From contig CANPZC010000012.1 in the NCBI GenBank assembly GCA_947589355.1, positions 1 to 56,920 of the forward strand: a DNA stretch of 56,920 nucleotides, written 5' to 3'. Of the stretch, positions 16,912 through 27,036 are shown piece after piece (the stretch's first letter is position 1; each line of letters begins with the position of its first letter). The position numbers were made by a program, and so were the translations under genes. Below the pieces are notes generated by a model. It saw only the letters and a program-made list of their open reading frames with translations. It was not told the origin of the DNA and made no database searches. The stretch comes from an uncultured Clostridia bacterium (GTDB lineage Bacteria > Bacillota > Clostridia > Oscillospirales > Ruminococcaceae).

Positions 16912-18432
16912 TCACCATTTTCTGGGTGATTTTTCAAAATGCGCTATCAGCTTTGATACAGCCGCCAGTACATAAAAGCGTATAACAAAAAGAAGCGCGG
17001 GCAGCTGGAAGATATTGCCCCACACAGAATACGGCGTGCGAGTATCGGAAAGTTCTGCGTTTGCGGTTATGAAAGACCCCTGCTTGCCATACTGTGCGGC
17101 GGTGACAAATCCGTTTCTGTCTATCAGCGCTGAAATGCCGCAATTGCCGCTTCGCAAAAGGCTTCTGTCATACTCGGCTGCTCTTAAAATGCTATGGCGG
17201 AAATGCACCTCTCTGGCGAAACTTTTTTTGAACCAAGAATCGTTCGTTGACATGAGTATCATGCTGCCGCCGTCGGCTATTTGCGTTGACAACAGCGAAG
17301 AATAGATACTTTCAATACATATGGAAGCGGCGTATTTTCTGCCGCCTAAAGATATGCAATCGGAAGTTTCAGAGGGTGTCAGCGAGCTAAAGCCGCTCGG
17401 TTTGAAAAACGGCGTATACTCGCCAAGCGGCACAAGCACCTGTTTGAGATGCACGCTTTCCGAACACCTAAGCGGAGCAAGGCAGTTATAACGCTTGCCG
17501 CCGCTTTCGTATATGCACCCCGTGACGATATATGGCGGAGATTTTGGCAGCATATTCGCTATATTTTCATTAAGAACGCATGGAAAAGCCGTTTCAGGCA
17601 AAAGTACAAGCTCGGCAGAATTTTCGGGTATCTGAGATATAAGCGCGGAATACTCCTCCGCTGCCTGCATGGCTGACTGTGAATTTTTCTTCATACCCTC
17701 CTGCGAACCCTGCACCGCGGCTACAGGTATTGTCTGACCGCTTGTTTTGCCAAGCATATACCAAGCGCCGCAAGCGGTAACTACCGAAAAGCCAAGAGCT
17801 GCTGCTGCCGAAATAGCGAGCGTTCTTTTTACGTTTTCACGATACAAAGCCTCCAGTAGGCAGGCTGTCAAGCCGTTTATCAAGAGCAGTAAAAACGCTG
17901 TAAAGCCGCCGCCGAAAAGCGCTGCGCTTTGCAAAAGCACCGGCTGAAAACTCAGCGCGTTTTCAAGCCTTGCCCAAGGGAAAGACAGATACGGAACTAT
18001 CTCCATAAAATACTGACCGAGTGAAAAGCAGGCAGAAAAAGCAACTATTTTTACGGCTCTGCTTTTGAACGGCGTTTTAATTGACGGATAGACCGCGGCG
18101 AGCATAATGGCGCTTTGCAAAAGGGCTATCAAGGCAACGACTATCACGCATATCATTAGCATTATCAGAAACGGCAGTTTAAGATAGTCATAAAGCGAGA
18201 GCAAGAAGCTGCACATTATGCCGTGATAGACAGTCATACCGAAAAAGAAGCATTTTACGGCGTTTTTCACGTTTTGATAAAAAATACAGAAATACAGCGG
18301 CACTATACAGAAAAATGCAAGATACCAGCTTTGCGTAGTCTGCGAAAGGGCTGTTAAAACGCCAGAAACTGCCGCCAGCAGCATATATTTCAGACTTTGC
18401 CTATCGTGAGTTTTCAAGGGTAATTTTTTCAT
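16912..18432 (-). CDS. lnt: Apolipoprotein N-acyltransferase
   Basis: Membrane enzyme that adds the third acyl chain to lipoproteins, 506 aa. About seven hydrophobic segments (residues 15-225) precede a nitrilase domain. The catalytic triad is complete: E280 (LLPETAFP), K330 (LKQVLVPLGEYTPF) and C372 (ICIESIY). Classical low-GC Firmicutes lack Lnt, so its presence with all catalytic residues suggests triacylated lipoproteins here. It follows ftsH on the same strand, separated by a terminator. Confidence 0.88.
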   Translation of the reverse strand: MKKLPLKTHDRQSLKYMLLAAVSGVLTALSQTTQSWYLAFFCIVPLYFCIFYQNVKNAVKCFFFGMTVYHGIMCSFLLSLYDYLKLPFLIMLMICVIVVALIALLQSAIMLAAVYPSIKTPFKSRAVKIVAFSACFSLGQYFMEIVPYLSFPWARLENALSFQPVLLQSAALFGGGFTAFLLLLINGLTACLLEALYRENVKRTLAISAAAALGFSVVTACGAWYMLGKTSGQTIPVAAVQGSQEGMKKNSQSAMQAAEEYSALISQIPENSAELVLLPETAFPCVLNENIANMLPKSPPYIVTGCIYESGGKRYNCLAPLRCSESVHLKQVLVPLGEYTPFFKPSGFSSLTPSETSDCISLGGRKYAASICIESIYSSLLSTQIADGGSMILMSTNDSWFKKSFAREVHFRHSILRAAEYDRSLLRSGNCGISALIDRNGFVTAAQYGKQGSFITANAELSDTRTPYSVWGNIFQLPALLFVIRFYVLAAVSKLIAHFEKSPRKW

Positions 18433-18471
18433 GAGATTATTTTACCCCACGGCGCCAAAATAATACAAAAA

Positions 18472-18503
18472 TACCCGTTCAGACAATGCTCAAACGGGTA
18501 TAG
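18472..18503 (-). terminator. ftsH terminator
   Basis: On the minus strand, ATACCCGTT pairs with AACGGGTAT, followed by TTTTTG, within 40 bp of the ftsH stop. Transcription of lnt may need readthrough or its own promoter. Confidence 0.85.
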
Positions 18504-18512
18504 TTTATAAAA

Positions 18513-20417
18513 TTATTCGCTCTTTTCGTCAGATGCGGCATCTTCGGCGGTGTCGTCATCAACGCTTAACTCGCCATTCATGAGCTTTTCAAAGTTTATG
18601 CCGTCAATCTTTTCGTACTTCATAAGATATTTGGCTATGGTATGGAGCTTATCCATATGCTCTGTCAACAGCTTTTCGCACTTGCTCATAGCATCTTCAA
18701 CAATGGTGCGTATCTCCTCGTCGATCTCGCCTGCTACCCTGTCTGAATAGTCGGGCGTACTGCCGTAATCTCTGCCGAGGAACACCTCATGCTCGCCTCT
18801 GCCGTATACCACGGGGCCGAGCTTATCGCTGAAGCCGTATCTTGTTACCATATTTCTCGCGGTGGCGGTGGCTCTTTCAAGGTCGTTTGAAGCGCCTGTT
18901 GAAATATCGTCAAGCACAAGTTTTTCTGCAACTCTGCCGCCGAGCAGCACGATGATAGTTTCAAACATCTCATTGCGGCTGACATACGCTTTATCCTTTT
19001 CTGGCAGCGACATTGTAAAGCCGCCTGCCTGACCCCTCGGTATAATGGTAACATGATGCACCTTATCCTGTGTGGGCAGGAAGTAATGACAAAGCGCGTG
19101 ACCGCCCTCGTGATAAGCGGTGAGGCGTTTTTCTTCGGGCGTTACGACCCTTGACTTCTTTTCGGGGCCTGCAATTACCTTGATAGCAGCTTCTTCCAGC
19201 TCTTTGCGTGTGATAGCTTTTTTATTCTCACGCGCGGCGAGCAGGCTTGCTTCGTTTACAAGGTTTTCAAGGTCTGCACCGGTAAAGCCGGAGGTAGACT
19301 GTGCGATAACTTTCAGATCGACATCGGGAGCGAGAGGACGGTTTCTTGTATGAACTTTCAGTATCTCTTCTCTGCCCTTTACGTCGGGGTAATTTACAAA
19401 TATCTGCCTGTCAAAACGACCCGGACGAAGCAGCGCGGGATCGAGTATATCACGTCTGTTCGTGCCTGCCATAACTATGATGTTATCTTTTGTAGCAAAG
19501 CCGTCCATTTCGACAAGTATCTGGTTGAGGGTCTGCTCTCTTTCATCGTGACCACCGCCAAGACCTGTGCCTCTTTGTCTGCCGACTGCGTCTATCTCAT
19601 CTATAAAAATGATAGACGGAGCGTTCTTTTTTGCCTGATCGAACAGATCTCTTACTCTTGAAGCGCCGACGCCGACGAACATTTCAACGAAGTCTGAACC
19701 CGAGATCGAGAAGAACGGCACGTCAGCCTCGCCTGCGACTGCCTTTGCCATAAGAGTTTTACCTGTACCCGGAGGCCCCATGAGCAGCACGCCCTTGGGT
19801 ATTCTTGCGCCTATCTCCTGATACTTCTTGGGATTTTTAAGGAAATCAACAATTTCAACTAGCTCTTCCTTTTCTTCCTCAGCGCCTGCAACGTCATCGA
19901 ACGTGACTTTATGATCGGCATCTATATGCTGACGGGCATTTGTTTTGCTGAAGCCGTTAAGACCGCCTCTGCCTGCGGTAGATTTGAGAACTATCACAAA
20001 GAATGCGATCATAACGCCGAGCATTATAAGCGTTGGTATAAGGTTGAGCCAGAATGTGTTATCCTTGATAGGCTCTAAGTTGAAGACAAGCTTGCTGTCA
20101 GGGTGAGCCTGATTATATTTCTGCCTGTAATTGCTGCCTTCCTCACCCAAAACTTCATTTACAAAAAGCGAAACGTTGGGCACTTCGTAGGTATACTCCT
20201 CGTCCTTGCCGTCCAGCTTATAGGTAAGCTCGCCGCTGCCGAGGTCAAGCTCATATTCGGATACGCGCATATCGTCAAAATACGTCATTATCTCTGAATA
20301 AGGCTTTTCTTCTCCGCCGCCGCTTAAGTTGCTGAGAAGATATATCAGACCGAAAAGTATCGCTCCGGATATAAGCAGATATATCCAAAGGCTTTTAAAT
20401 CCGCTGTTCTTGTTCAA
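18513..20417 (-). CDS. ftsH: ATP-dependent zinc metalloprotease FtsH
   Basis: Membrane AAA+ protease, 634 aa. TM1 is at about 10-29, an external domain follows, TM2 is at 123-144. Walker A is GPPGTGKT (214-221), Walker B IIFIDEID, and the second region of homology is [18 protein letters not shown]. The zinc site is HEGGH. The start is 46 bp after tilS, the common tilS-ftsH order in Firmicutes; the hpt gene usually found between them is absent. Confidence 0.97.
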   Translation of the reverse strand: MNKNSGFKSLWIYLLISGAILFGLIYLLSNLSGGGEEKPYSEIMTYFDDMRVSEYELDLGSGELTYKLDGKDEEYTYEVPNVSLFVNEVLGEEGSNYRQKYNQAHPDSKLVFNLEPIKDNTFWLNLIPTLIMLGVMIAFFVIVLKSTAGRGGLNGFSKTNARQHIDADHKVTFDDVAGAEEEKEELVEIVDFLKNPKKYQEIGARIPKGVLLMGPPGTGKTLMAKAVAGEADVPFFSISGSDFVEMFVGVGASRVRDLFDQAKKNAPSIIFIDEIDAVGRQRGTGLGGGHDEREQTLNQILVEMDGFATKDNIIVMAGTNRRDILDPALLRPGRFDRQIFVNYPDVKGREEILKVHTRNRPLAPDVDLKVIAQSTSGFTGADLENLVNEASLLAARENKKAITRKELEEAAIKVIAGPEKKSRVVTPEEKRLTAYHEGGHALCHYFLPTQDKVHHVTIIPRGQAGGFTMSLPEKDKAYVSRNEMFETIIVLLGGRVAEKLVLDDISTGASNDLERATATARNMVTRYGFSDKLGPVVYGRGEHEVFLGRDYGSTPDYSDRVAGEIDEEIRTIVEDAMSKCEKLLTEHMDKLHTIAKYLMKYEKIDGINFEKLMNGELSVDDDTAEDAASDEKSE

Positions 20418-20463
20418 TATACCACTCCTTGATCGTTATGAATTACTAATATAGGGTATCACG

Positions 20464-21825
20464 TTATTGTGACAGTTTTGTGTTAATCTTTATTTCAAGT
20501 ATGTTTTTAGTGCTGTCGGTGCATTTTACGCGGCCGGCACAGCCAAAGCCCTCTATAAATATTATGCCCTCGCTGTCGCACAAAAACAGCACCTTTGAGC
20601 GCTCTTGCATGGGTACAGCTGCATTGAAAAGCGTTTTTACAGATGATGTAAAATCTCTGCCGCTAAGCTTTATCTTATCGCCGCTGCGCCTGTTGCGCAC
20701 AAACACGCTACCTTTTATTTTATCATAATCTATTTGATAATTTGTAAACTTTTTGTGAACATTATCGTTTTCTTTCAAATATTCTTCGACAATGTATTTT
20801 TTGCAGAGCAAGCCTTTATCAAAAAAATGCATATATTCGCCTATAACGAGCTGCGACTGAAATTCCGGAGCCGCATCTGCCTGCTTATAAAATTTTAATA
20901 TGCCGTGTGAACTTTCGGCGTAAACATCATGCGGCAGGGTTATTTTGCCGCCATTTTTACAGATATTTACAACGTCTGCAATACGTTCAAAGCTGCTTTC
21001 TCCGCAGGCATCTTTAATTATCTGCGACAAAGCGTTTTCCAGAATAAACTCATCGCACGCAAGCAAAGCATCTGTCTTATAGCTATTATTGGATAATTTT
21101 GCGCTGTTTATTGCACCCTCTGTCAAATTCCATATATAGCCGCCGGTTTCTCTTAAAACTTTTACGGTTGACAAGTAACTTTTCATTATGCCGCTGTTTA
21201 TTCTTTCAAGCTGCGGCAGGACATTGAGCCTTATAATATTGCGCGAACAGTCGTCAACAAAATTTGTACTGTCATTTACATATTTTTCGCCCAGAGATAC
21301 AAGAAATTCTTCTATTTCCGCTCTGGTGCAGTCAATAAGCGGTCTTACATATCTGCCGCGAACGGGCGGTATGCCGCTGAGACCTTTCACACCCGCGCCG
21401 CGCGTTAAGTTGAGAAGCGTGGTTTCAAGACAATCTGAAAGAGTATGAGCGGTGGCAATTTTTTCACACAAAAACCTATCGGCAGCCTGCTCAAAGGCAT
21501 CATACCGCAGTTTGCGCGCACCAAGCTCTGTTGAAAGCTTATTTTCCTCGCAGTATTTTTTTACATTCGGCGAATAAACGAGCAGTTCAAAGCCGTGACG
21601 CACACAAAACTCTTTGCAAAACTCTCTGTCACGGTCGCTTTCCTCGCCGCGAAGCCCATGGTCTACATGAACACAGCAGACCGCAAAGCCAAGCTTTTTC
21701 AGGCAAAGCGCAAGAGAAACACTGTCGGCGCCGCCCGAAAGCCCTACAAGCACTTTTTCGCCTGCGCAGAGCATTTCATAGGCATTTATGGTTTGCCGTA
21801 CTTTATCAAGCATTTTATCACACAT
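20464..21825 (-). CDS. tilS: tRNA(Ile)-lysidine synthetase
   Basis: Modifies C34 of the CAU-anticodon tRNA-Ile2 to lysidine, making it read AUA. The protein is 453 aa. The PP-loop motif SGGADS sits at residues 30-35, followed by HVDHGLRG and the TAHTLSDCLETTLLNL segment. The C-terminal TilS domains include NRRSGDKIKLSGRD. A probable substrate, tRNA-Ile2, lies in this window at 56577-56653. The start is 5 bp after the dnaB stop. Confidence 0.93.
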   Translation of the reverse strand: MCDKMLDKVRQTINAYEMLCAGEKVLVGLSGGADSVSLALCLKKLGFAVCCVHVDHGLRGEESDRDREFCKEFCVRHGFELLVYSPNVKKYCEENKLSTELGARKLRYDAFEQAADRFLCEKIATAHTLSDCLETTLLNLTRGAGVKGLSGIPPVRGRYVRPLIDCTRAEIEEFLVSLGEKYVNDSTNFVDDCSRNIIRLNVLPQLERINSGIMKSYLSTVKVLRETGGYIWNLTEGAINSAKLSNNSYKTDALLACDEFILENALSQIIKDACGESSFERIADVVNICKNGGKITLPHDVYAESSHGILKFYKQADAAPEFQSQLVIGEYMHFFDKGLLCKKYIVEEYLKENDNVHKKFTNYQIDYDKIKGSVFVRNRRSGDKIKLSGRDFTSSVKTLFNAAVPMQERSKVLFLCDSEGIIFIEGFGCAGRVKCTDSTKNILEIKINTKLSQ

Positions 21826-21830
21826 ATATG

Positions 21831-23189
21831 TTACGCGTCCTCGTCGCGGTGGTATTCAAGGTCACGAAACAGCGTATACTCGCCAACGAATGCAAGCTTT
21901 ACCGTACCCGTTTCGCCGTGGCGGTTTTTAGCTATTATACATTCGCTGGTAGACTGGTCGGAGAGCTCTTTATTATAATAACCCTCGCGGTACAAAAACA
22001 GTATAACGTCGGCATCCTGTTCTATAGAGCCGGACTCACGAAGATCGGCAAGCTGAGGGTGTTTATCGGTACGGCTCTCAACGCTTCTGTTTAGCTGAGA
22101 AAGCAGTATTATCGGTATTTTAAGCTCTTTCGCCATAAGTTTGAGCTGCCTTGTTATCTCGGAAATTTCCAGCACTCTGTTGTTATAATTGTTGGGCGAT
22201 GACATAAGCTGCAAATAGTCTATTATCACAAGTCCGCAGTTTGGTATCCTGCGCACCTTTGCTTTCATCTGCGACACGGTTATTCCGGCAGTTTCGTCAA
22301 AATAAAGCGGCATTGAGGAAAGCTCGTCTGCGCCCCTCGCGAGGCTTTTCCAGTCCTCGGGTTTTATATCGCCGCTTCTGAGGGAATAGCCGTTTACAAG
22401 CGATTCGGAAGACAACATTCTTGTAACTAATTGCTCGTTGCCCATTTCAAGAGAAAAATAGCACACGCTTTTGGCATTCTCGCCTCGGCACACATTAGCG
22501 GCAACGTTGAGCGCAAACGCCGATTTGCCCATACCTGGTCTTGCGGCAACTATTATAAGGTCGGTATCGTTAAGACCTATCATTATCGAATCGAGCTTGC
22601 CAAAGCCTGTTTTCATGCCTGCGCCGTCGCCGCTGTCCTTTTTGCTCAGTTTAACTATCCTGTCAAAAACAGGCACGATAAGCGAATCTATTCTTGACAT
22701 ACCGTCGCTGAGCTTGCCCTGACGGATATTGTATATCTTCTGTTCGGCATTATCAAGCAGTACATCGGGTTCGGCAGCTCCGTCATAAGAAGCTGTGAGT
22801 ATCTCCTCGGCGGCTTTTATAAGCATTCTGCGCTGATGCATACCATCGATTATATCGCAGTAGCTTTTTATATTCTCCTCAGATACCGAGGGAACGCTTT
22901 CCATTATACCGGTAAGATAAGACTTTGCCGACGTTTCGCTCTGGAACACGCCTGCATTTACTGCCTCGTTTATCAAAACTACATAGTCTATCTCTTTTCC
23001 GACGACAAACAGCCTTACTATTATGCCAAACAGCTTTTTATGGTTTTCCTGATAAAAAGAATCAGGCTTTATCCTGCCTATTACGGTAGGTATCAGGTCA
23101 GATTCGAGAAGCATTGCTCCCAACACCGTTTGTTCGGCATCTAATGAATACGGCAGTTCTCTGCCCTCGTAAGCGCTTAACGGATCCAT
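21831..23189 (-). CDS. dnaB: Replicative DNA helicase
   Basis: Hexameric fork helicase, 452 aa. The N-terminal domain has the usual start (LPYSLDAEQTVLGAML). The RecA-like domain has Walker A in ARPGMGKSAFALN, then Walker B LVIIDYLQLM and the arginine-finger region LSQLNRSVESR. No intein is present. The start overlaps the rplI stop (TAATG), the conserved rplI-dnaB pairing. Confidence 0.97.
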   Translation of the reverse strand: MDPLSAYEGRELPYSLDAEQTVLGAMLLESDLIPTVIGRIKPDSFYQENHKKLFGIIVRLFVVGKEIDYVVLINEAVNAGVFQSETSAKSYLTGIMESVPSVSEENIKSYCDIIDGMHQRRMLIKAAEEILTASYDGAAEPDVLLDNAEQKIYNIRQGKLSDGMSRIDSLIVPVFDRIVKLSKKDSGDGAGMKTGFGKLDSIMIGLNDTDLIIVAARPGMGKSAFALNVAANVCRGENAKSVCYFSLEMGNEQLVTRMLSSESLVNGYSLRSGDIKPEDWKSLARGADELSSMPLYFDETAGITVSQMKAKVRRIPNCGLVIIDYLQLMSSPNNYNNRVLEISEITRQLKLMAKELKIPIILLSQLNRSVESRTDKHPQLADLRESGSIEQDADVILFLYREGYYNKELSDQSTSECIIAKNRHGETGTVKLAFVGEYTLFRDLEYHRDEDA

Positions 23190-23653
23190 TACTTTTTAGC
23201 CCCTTTTTCGTCTGCCTCAACTGCTTTAACGATCATTTTGAAAGATACGCCCTGCGAAAGCTTTATCTCGGCTGTAAAATCACCGTAGCTTTTTATATCT
23301 GCCATATTTATCCTTTTCTTTTCTATCTCTATGCCGTACTGCTTTTTGATAGCCTCGGAAACGTTTCCCGAAGTTATCGCGCCGAAGAATTTGCCGTTTG
23401 CACCTGCCGCTGCGGCTATCTCAACGCTTTTGCCGTCAAGCTTTTCTTTGAGCTTTATGTTCTCGGCTTTTTCAACATCGAGCTTATGCTGCTGCGATGC
23501 CTTTTTGCTGTTGAGTTCACCTAAGTTTTTAGCGTTAGCCTCGGCTGCCAGACCCTTTGCAAGCAGGTAGTTCCTTGCATAGCCGTCTGCAACATTTACG
23601 GTATCGCCTGCCTTGCCGCTGCCTTTTACGTCTTTAAGAAGTATAACTTTCAT
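23189..23653 (-). CDS. rplI: 50S ribosomal protein bL9
   Basis: Large-subunit protein of 154 aa. The N-terminal domain has [19 protein letters not shown] and [13 protein letters not shown], followed by the long connecting helix (around residues 42-75) and a C-terminal domain beginning at about 80. It lies between gdpP and dnaB, the standard Firmicutes order. Confidence 0.97.
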   Translation of the reverse strand: MKVILLKDVKGSGKAGDTVNVADGYARNYLLAKGLAAEANAKNLGELNSKKASQQHKLDVEKAENIKLKEKLDGKSVEIAAAAGANGKFFGAITSGNVSEAIKKQYGIEIEKKRINMADIKSYGDFTAEIKLSQGVSFKMIVKAVEADEKGAKK

Positions 23654-23683
23654 ATATCACACTATCCTCTCATTTATATTTTT

Positions 23684-25660
23684 TTATTTATTGTTTGCCG
23701 ATGATTTTTCTATGTAGTCATCTATTGCCAGAAGGAGCATATGTTTTGCATCTCTCAAAGTGGTATTCAGCTGAACGCCTGCCATTGTCTGGTGTCCGCC
23801 GCCGCCCAGGGCTTCCATTACCAGCTGAACGTTAAAGCCGCCGAGACTTCTTGCGGATATCTGCACCTTGCCGCTGTCTTCATACATAACGAACGAGGCT
23901 TTTACGTCGTTTATACCGAGAAGTTCATCGGCTGCCTGAGGCGCTGCGATACGCATAGTAGGCGATGTTGCTCTTGCGGTGGCAACGGCACATTCGTTAT
24001 ATATCTCGGCGTTGGTGATAAGCATAGATTTTTGCTGGAACGTTTCGATAGAGCTTGCAAACAGATTCTTTACCGAAACAGTATCGGCACCTATTCTTCT
24101 AAGATATGCGGCTGCTTCAAATGTACGAACGCCTGTACGCATTACAAAATTCTTGGTATCCAGCATTATTCCTGCCAGAAGCGCTTCTGCCTCATAGGCG
24201 GCAAGTTTACACTCGTTGCCGAAATACTGCGCCAGCTCCGCAACCATTTCAGAAGCGGAAGAAGCCATGGGCTCATGGAAGAATATTACCGAATTTTCTA
24301 TAGCTTTTACCATACGTCTGTGGTGGTCTATAACGACTGTTTTAGGGCACAGCCGCAAAAGCTCGGGGCTGTCGACAAAATCTGGGTTATGGGTATCTAC
24401 AACGACAAGCAAAGTAGTATCGTCAACGTTATCGACCGCATACGCAGGAGAAATAAAGTATTCCTCGCTCTGTTTGCTTCTTATATAGCCTATAAGCGGC
24501 GCGGCAAGGTTTCTCTGGTGGTCAACTGCAACAAATGCAGGCGTGCCGAGCTTTCTTATAACCGCGCACAGACCCACCGCAGAACCTATGGCATCTAAGT
24601 CTGCCATGCTGTGACCCATAATGAAAACTTTGCTGCTTTCTTTAACAAGGTCTTTAAGGGCGTTGGCTATGATACGCGTTCTTACCTTTGTTTGCTTTTC
24701 TACGCCCTTTGAAACGCCGCCGTAAAACTCAAAGCCGTCGCCTGTTTTTACTGCCGCCTGATCGCCGCCTCTGCCGAAGCACATATCAAGACCCTGCTTG
24801 GCAAATTCTTCGTTCTCTGCAAGCGTCTTGCCCTCGTTGCCTACACCTATCGACAATGTAACGGTAGTTCTTTCGCCTATGGTTATCTCTCTTGCCTTAT
24901 CGAGGATAGGAAATCTGCCCTCTATCATCTTTTTTAGGTATCTGTATTCTAACACTACCAAAAATCTTGAAGATGAAAGCTTTCTTACAACGCCTGTGGT
25001 GGAATCGAAAAATGTTTCCATAAGCTGCTCGAGCTGTGCTGAGATACGCGCTTTCTCGCTCTCGCGGCTGTCCTGCATAAGGTCGTCATAGCTGTCAACT
25101 GCAACGAGCATCACGGCAGGTCTTGACTGGAAATATTCCTCCGTCATATCGTGCAGTTCCGTTATATCCTCAAAATAGACGAGTGAAAACTCCGAGTCTG
25201 TCATTTTGTTGGTAACGGCCTTTACACGGTAGTATCTGTCGTTGACCTTTATTTTATCGCCCTGCTCGGAATAGAGCTTATCAAAGTCAAAGTCGGCAAG
25301 GTCGCCGATATACATTTTATATGCATGCAGCTCGTCCAGAACATAGTCATCAAAATCGCGGTTCATCCAGACTATCTGCTTTGATTCATCTATAATAGCC
25401 ATCGGCGCAGGGAAATTGAGCAGTGATTCTTTCTCCGTCTGCGTTATATCATTCACACGCTGCAAAATAAACTTTTTTAGCACGGAATTTGAAAGCGCCC
25501 ACATAACTCCGACCGAAACTGCGCCCACGACCGATACTATAAGCAGTATCAGCCCGAACTGCGGAGAGTCGGACGACTTATACATATTCCACGATGCAAG
25601 CACGGCGGTCAGCGATACGACCGTAAGTATCAGATACTGCACTGTATGGTTTCTTTTCAT
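23684..25660 (-). CDS. gdpP: Cyclic-di-AMP phosphodiesterase GdpP (DHH family)
   Basis: Degrades c-di-AMP, 658 aa. Two N-terminal membrane segments are followed by a PAS-like domain, a degenerate GGDEF domain (GVGNEGKTLAENEEFAKQGL) and a DHH-DHHA1 phosphoesterase. The metal ligands are visible in MGHSMADLDAIG, VVDTHNP and VIDHHRR; the DHHA1 motif is GGGGHQTMAG. I chose the ATG at 25660, since the alternative at 25702 would overlap the promoter's -10 box. It heads the gdpP-rplI-dnaB series. Confidence 0.94.
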   Translation of the reverse strand: MKRNHTVQYLILTVVSLTAVLASWNMYKSSDSPQFGLILLIVSVVGAVSVGVMWALSNSVLKKFILQRVNDITQTEKESLLNFPAPMAIIDESKQIVWMNRDFDDYVLDELHAYKMYIGDLADFDFDKLYSEQGDKIKVNDRYYRVKAVTNKMTDSEFSLVYFEDITELHDMTEEYFQSRPAVMLVAVDSYDDLMQDSRESEKARISAQLEQLMETFFDSTTGVVRKLSSSRFLVVLEYRYLKKMIEGRFPILDKAREITIGERTTVTLSIGVGNEGKTLAENEEFAKQGLDMCFGRGGDQAAVKTGDGFEFYGGVSKGVEKQTKVRTRIIANALKDLVKESSKVFIMGHSMADLDAIGSAVGLCAVIRKLGTPAFVAVDHQRNLAAPLIGYIRSKQSEEYFISPAYAVDNVDDTTLLVVVDTHNPDFVDSPELLRLCPKTVVIDHHRRMVKAIENSVIFFHEPMASSASEMVAELAQYFGNECKLAAYEAEALLAGIMLDTKNFVMRTGVRTFEAAAYLRRIGADTVSVKNLFASSIETFQQKSMLITNAEIYNECAVATARATSPTMRIAAPQAADELLGINDVKASFVMYEDSGKVQISARSLGGFNVQLVMEALGGGGHQTMAGVQLNTTLRDAKHMLLLAIDDYIEKSSANNK

Positions 25661-25693
25661 ATCAGATCTTGCCTTTCTGAAAACTGTGATTTT

Positions 25694-25722
25694 ATTGTAC
25701 AATATTTGGCGAGAAAAGTCAA
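25694..25722 (-). promoter_or_regulatory. gdpP-rplI-dnaB promoter
   Basis: Minus-strand TTGACT, 17-bp spacer, TACAAT. Its place decides against the upstream start codon for gdpP. Confidence 0.8.
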
Positions 25723-25732
25723 CGGGATCTAA

Positions 25733-25761
25733 TTGCTAAAACAAGCCTTTCGGCGTAATAT
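25733..25761 (+). promoter_or_regulatory. Possible promoter of the mecA-like gene
   Basis: TTGCTA, 17-bp spacer, TAATAT, about 54 bp before the start codon, back to back with the gdpP promoter. A modest match only. Confidence 0.45.
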
Positions 25762-25814
25762 ATTAGAAACGGCTAAAGCCGCAAAATGCATTTTGAACGG
25801 AGAGAATTTTTCAT

Positions 25815-26435
25815 ATGAGATTTGAACGCATAGGTCAAGGTGTCTTGGGTGTAAAGATAATACTTGACAGCGATGAAAGCGAGCTTTTATATCAAAGGCT
25901 TTCAAAAAAAGGCTCGGCAGAGGGGCGAATGCTTATTGCGTACCTGCTGGCAGCCGCGCAGAAAGAATGTTCGGTGAGCTTTTCGGGCGGCGAACTTAAT
26001 GTTGAGATACTTGATTCGCCCGACGGCGCTGTGATATACATTTCCGAGATAAAGCCGTATTACTATCTTTCAAGTCGGCGCGGTCTTCGCGTAAAGAACA
26101 AGATAACACGGCAGCTTATCTGCAAAATAAACGATGTTATGAAACTGCGAAAATTTATAAAGCAGATACGCGCCTTTTGTAAAGAGGGCATATACTCCGA
26201 TATGTACGCAGGCGAGAACGGTTACATCATAGCGTTTTACGGCGATATGCCGCCCGCCCCCTACCCTGTTTTATACGAGCTTGGAGTGGAGCACTGCCTG
26301 AGCTTTACGCCGCCCTCGGAGGAGTACGAAAAAATATTAGAAAGAAACGCCGTTCCTACCCTTGCAGAGCTTTTATCAGAGCGATCTTGTCAGCCATATC
26401 ATCGGCGGCAAAAAGATAGCTTCCCGAAACAATGA
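25815..26435 (+). CDS. MecA-like adaptor protein
   Basis: A 206-aa protein resembling MecA/YpbH adaptors, which bring substrates to the ClpC protease. The N-terminus MRFERIG is followed by a region containing SVSFSGGELNVEIL and VIYISEI, similar to the MecA N-terminal domain. The C-terminal part (FIKQIRAFCKEGIYSDMYAGENGYIIAFYGD) fits the ClpC-binding half. I assign it from overall pattern, so the family call is moderate. GGAGAG precedes the ATG. Its last 80 bp are antisense to the end of rpe. Confidence 0.65.
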   Translation: MRFERIGQGVLGVKIILDSDESELLYQRLSKKGSAEGRMLIAYLLAAAQKECSVSFSGGELNVEILDSPDGAVIYISEIKPYYYLSSRRGLRVKNKITRQLICKINDVMKLRKFIKQIRAFCKEGIYSDMYAGENGYIIAFYGDMPPAPYPVLYELGVEHCLSFTPPSEEYEKILERNAVPTLAELLSERSCQPYHRRQKDSFPKQ

Positions 26436-27012
26436 CGTTTGCGCCTGCATCTACGGTAAGTTTAGCGGTATCGGCGTTTATTCCGCCGTCTACCTGAATA
26501 TCAAGCGGCACGCCCATGCTGTCTGCCATGCTGCGCAATTCACGTATTTTATCAAGGCACTGCGGCATAAAGGCTTGTCCGCCAAAGCCGGGTTCTACGG
26601 TCATTACAAGTATCATATCAACAAGACCGATATATTTCAGCACATCTTTTGCAGGGGTATGCGGTTTTATTGCTATGCCTGCTTTTGCGCCGCACTTTTT
26701 TATAAGCGCCACTGTTTCTTCGATGTTACAGCCGCATTCTAAATGGAAAGTTATGACATCTGCGCCAAACTGCACAAATCTTTCTATATAATCCTGCGGT
26801 CGGCATATCATAAGATGCACATCGAGCGGCAGTTTGCTGACCTTTTTCACCGCCTGCAATATCGGTATGCCGAAGCTTATATTATTCACGAAAACGCCGT
26901 CCATAACGTCAAAATGCAGCATATCTGCGCCGCAGACAAACGCCCTTTCGACTTCGTGCGCAAGGTGGAGATAGTCGCAGCTGAGCAACGACGGACTTAC
27001 TTTTATCTTCAT
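26356..27012 (-). CDS. rpe: Ribulose-phosphate 3-epimerase
   Basis: TIM-barrel enzyme interconverting ribulose-5-P and xylulose-5-P, 218 aa. The family motifs are intact: SPSLLSCDY, HFDVMDGVFVNN, DVHLMICRP, HLECG, MTVEPGFGGQAF and QVDGGIN. Metal ligands H and D are present. I chose the ATG at 27012 (MKIKVSPSLL); in-frame codons extend to 27024 but the family starts here. The 3' end overlaps the plus-strand mecA-like gene by 80 bp. Confidence 0.95.
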   Translation of the reverse strand: MKIKVSPSLLSCDYLHLAHEVERAFVCGADMLHFDVMDGVFVNNISFGIPILQAVKKVSKLPLDVHLMICRPQDYIERFVQFGADVITFHLECGCNIEETVALIKKCGAKAGIAIKPHTPAKDVLKYIGLVDMILVMTVEPGFGGQAFMPQCLDKIRELRSMADSMGVPLDIQVDGGINADTAKLTVDAGANVIVSGSYLFAADDMADKIALIKALQG

Positions 27013-27036
27013 ATTCATCACCACTTATCAAACCAA

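Noticed and set aside
23741-24598. Plus-strand frame of 285 codons
   Set aside because: It lies antisense to the conserved DHH/DHHA1 region of gdpP and is Cys/His/Tyr-rich as expected of a shadow.
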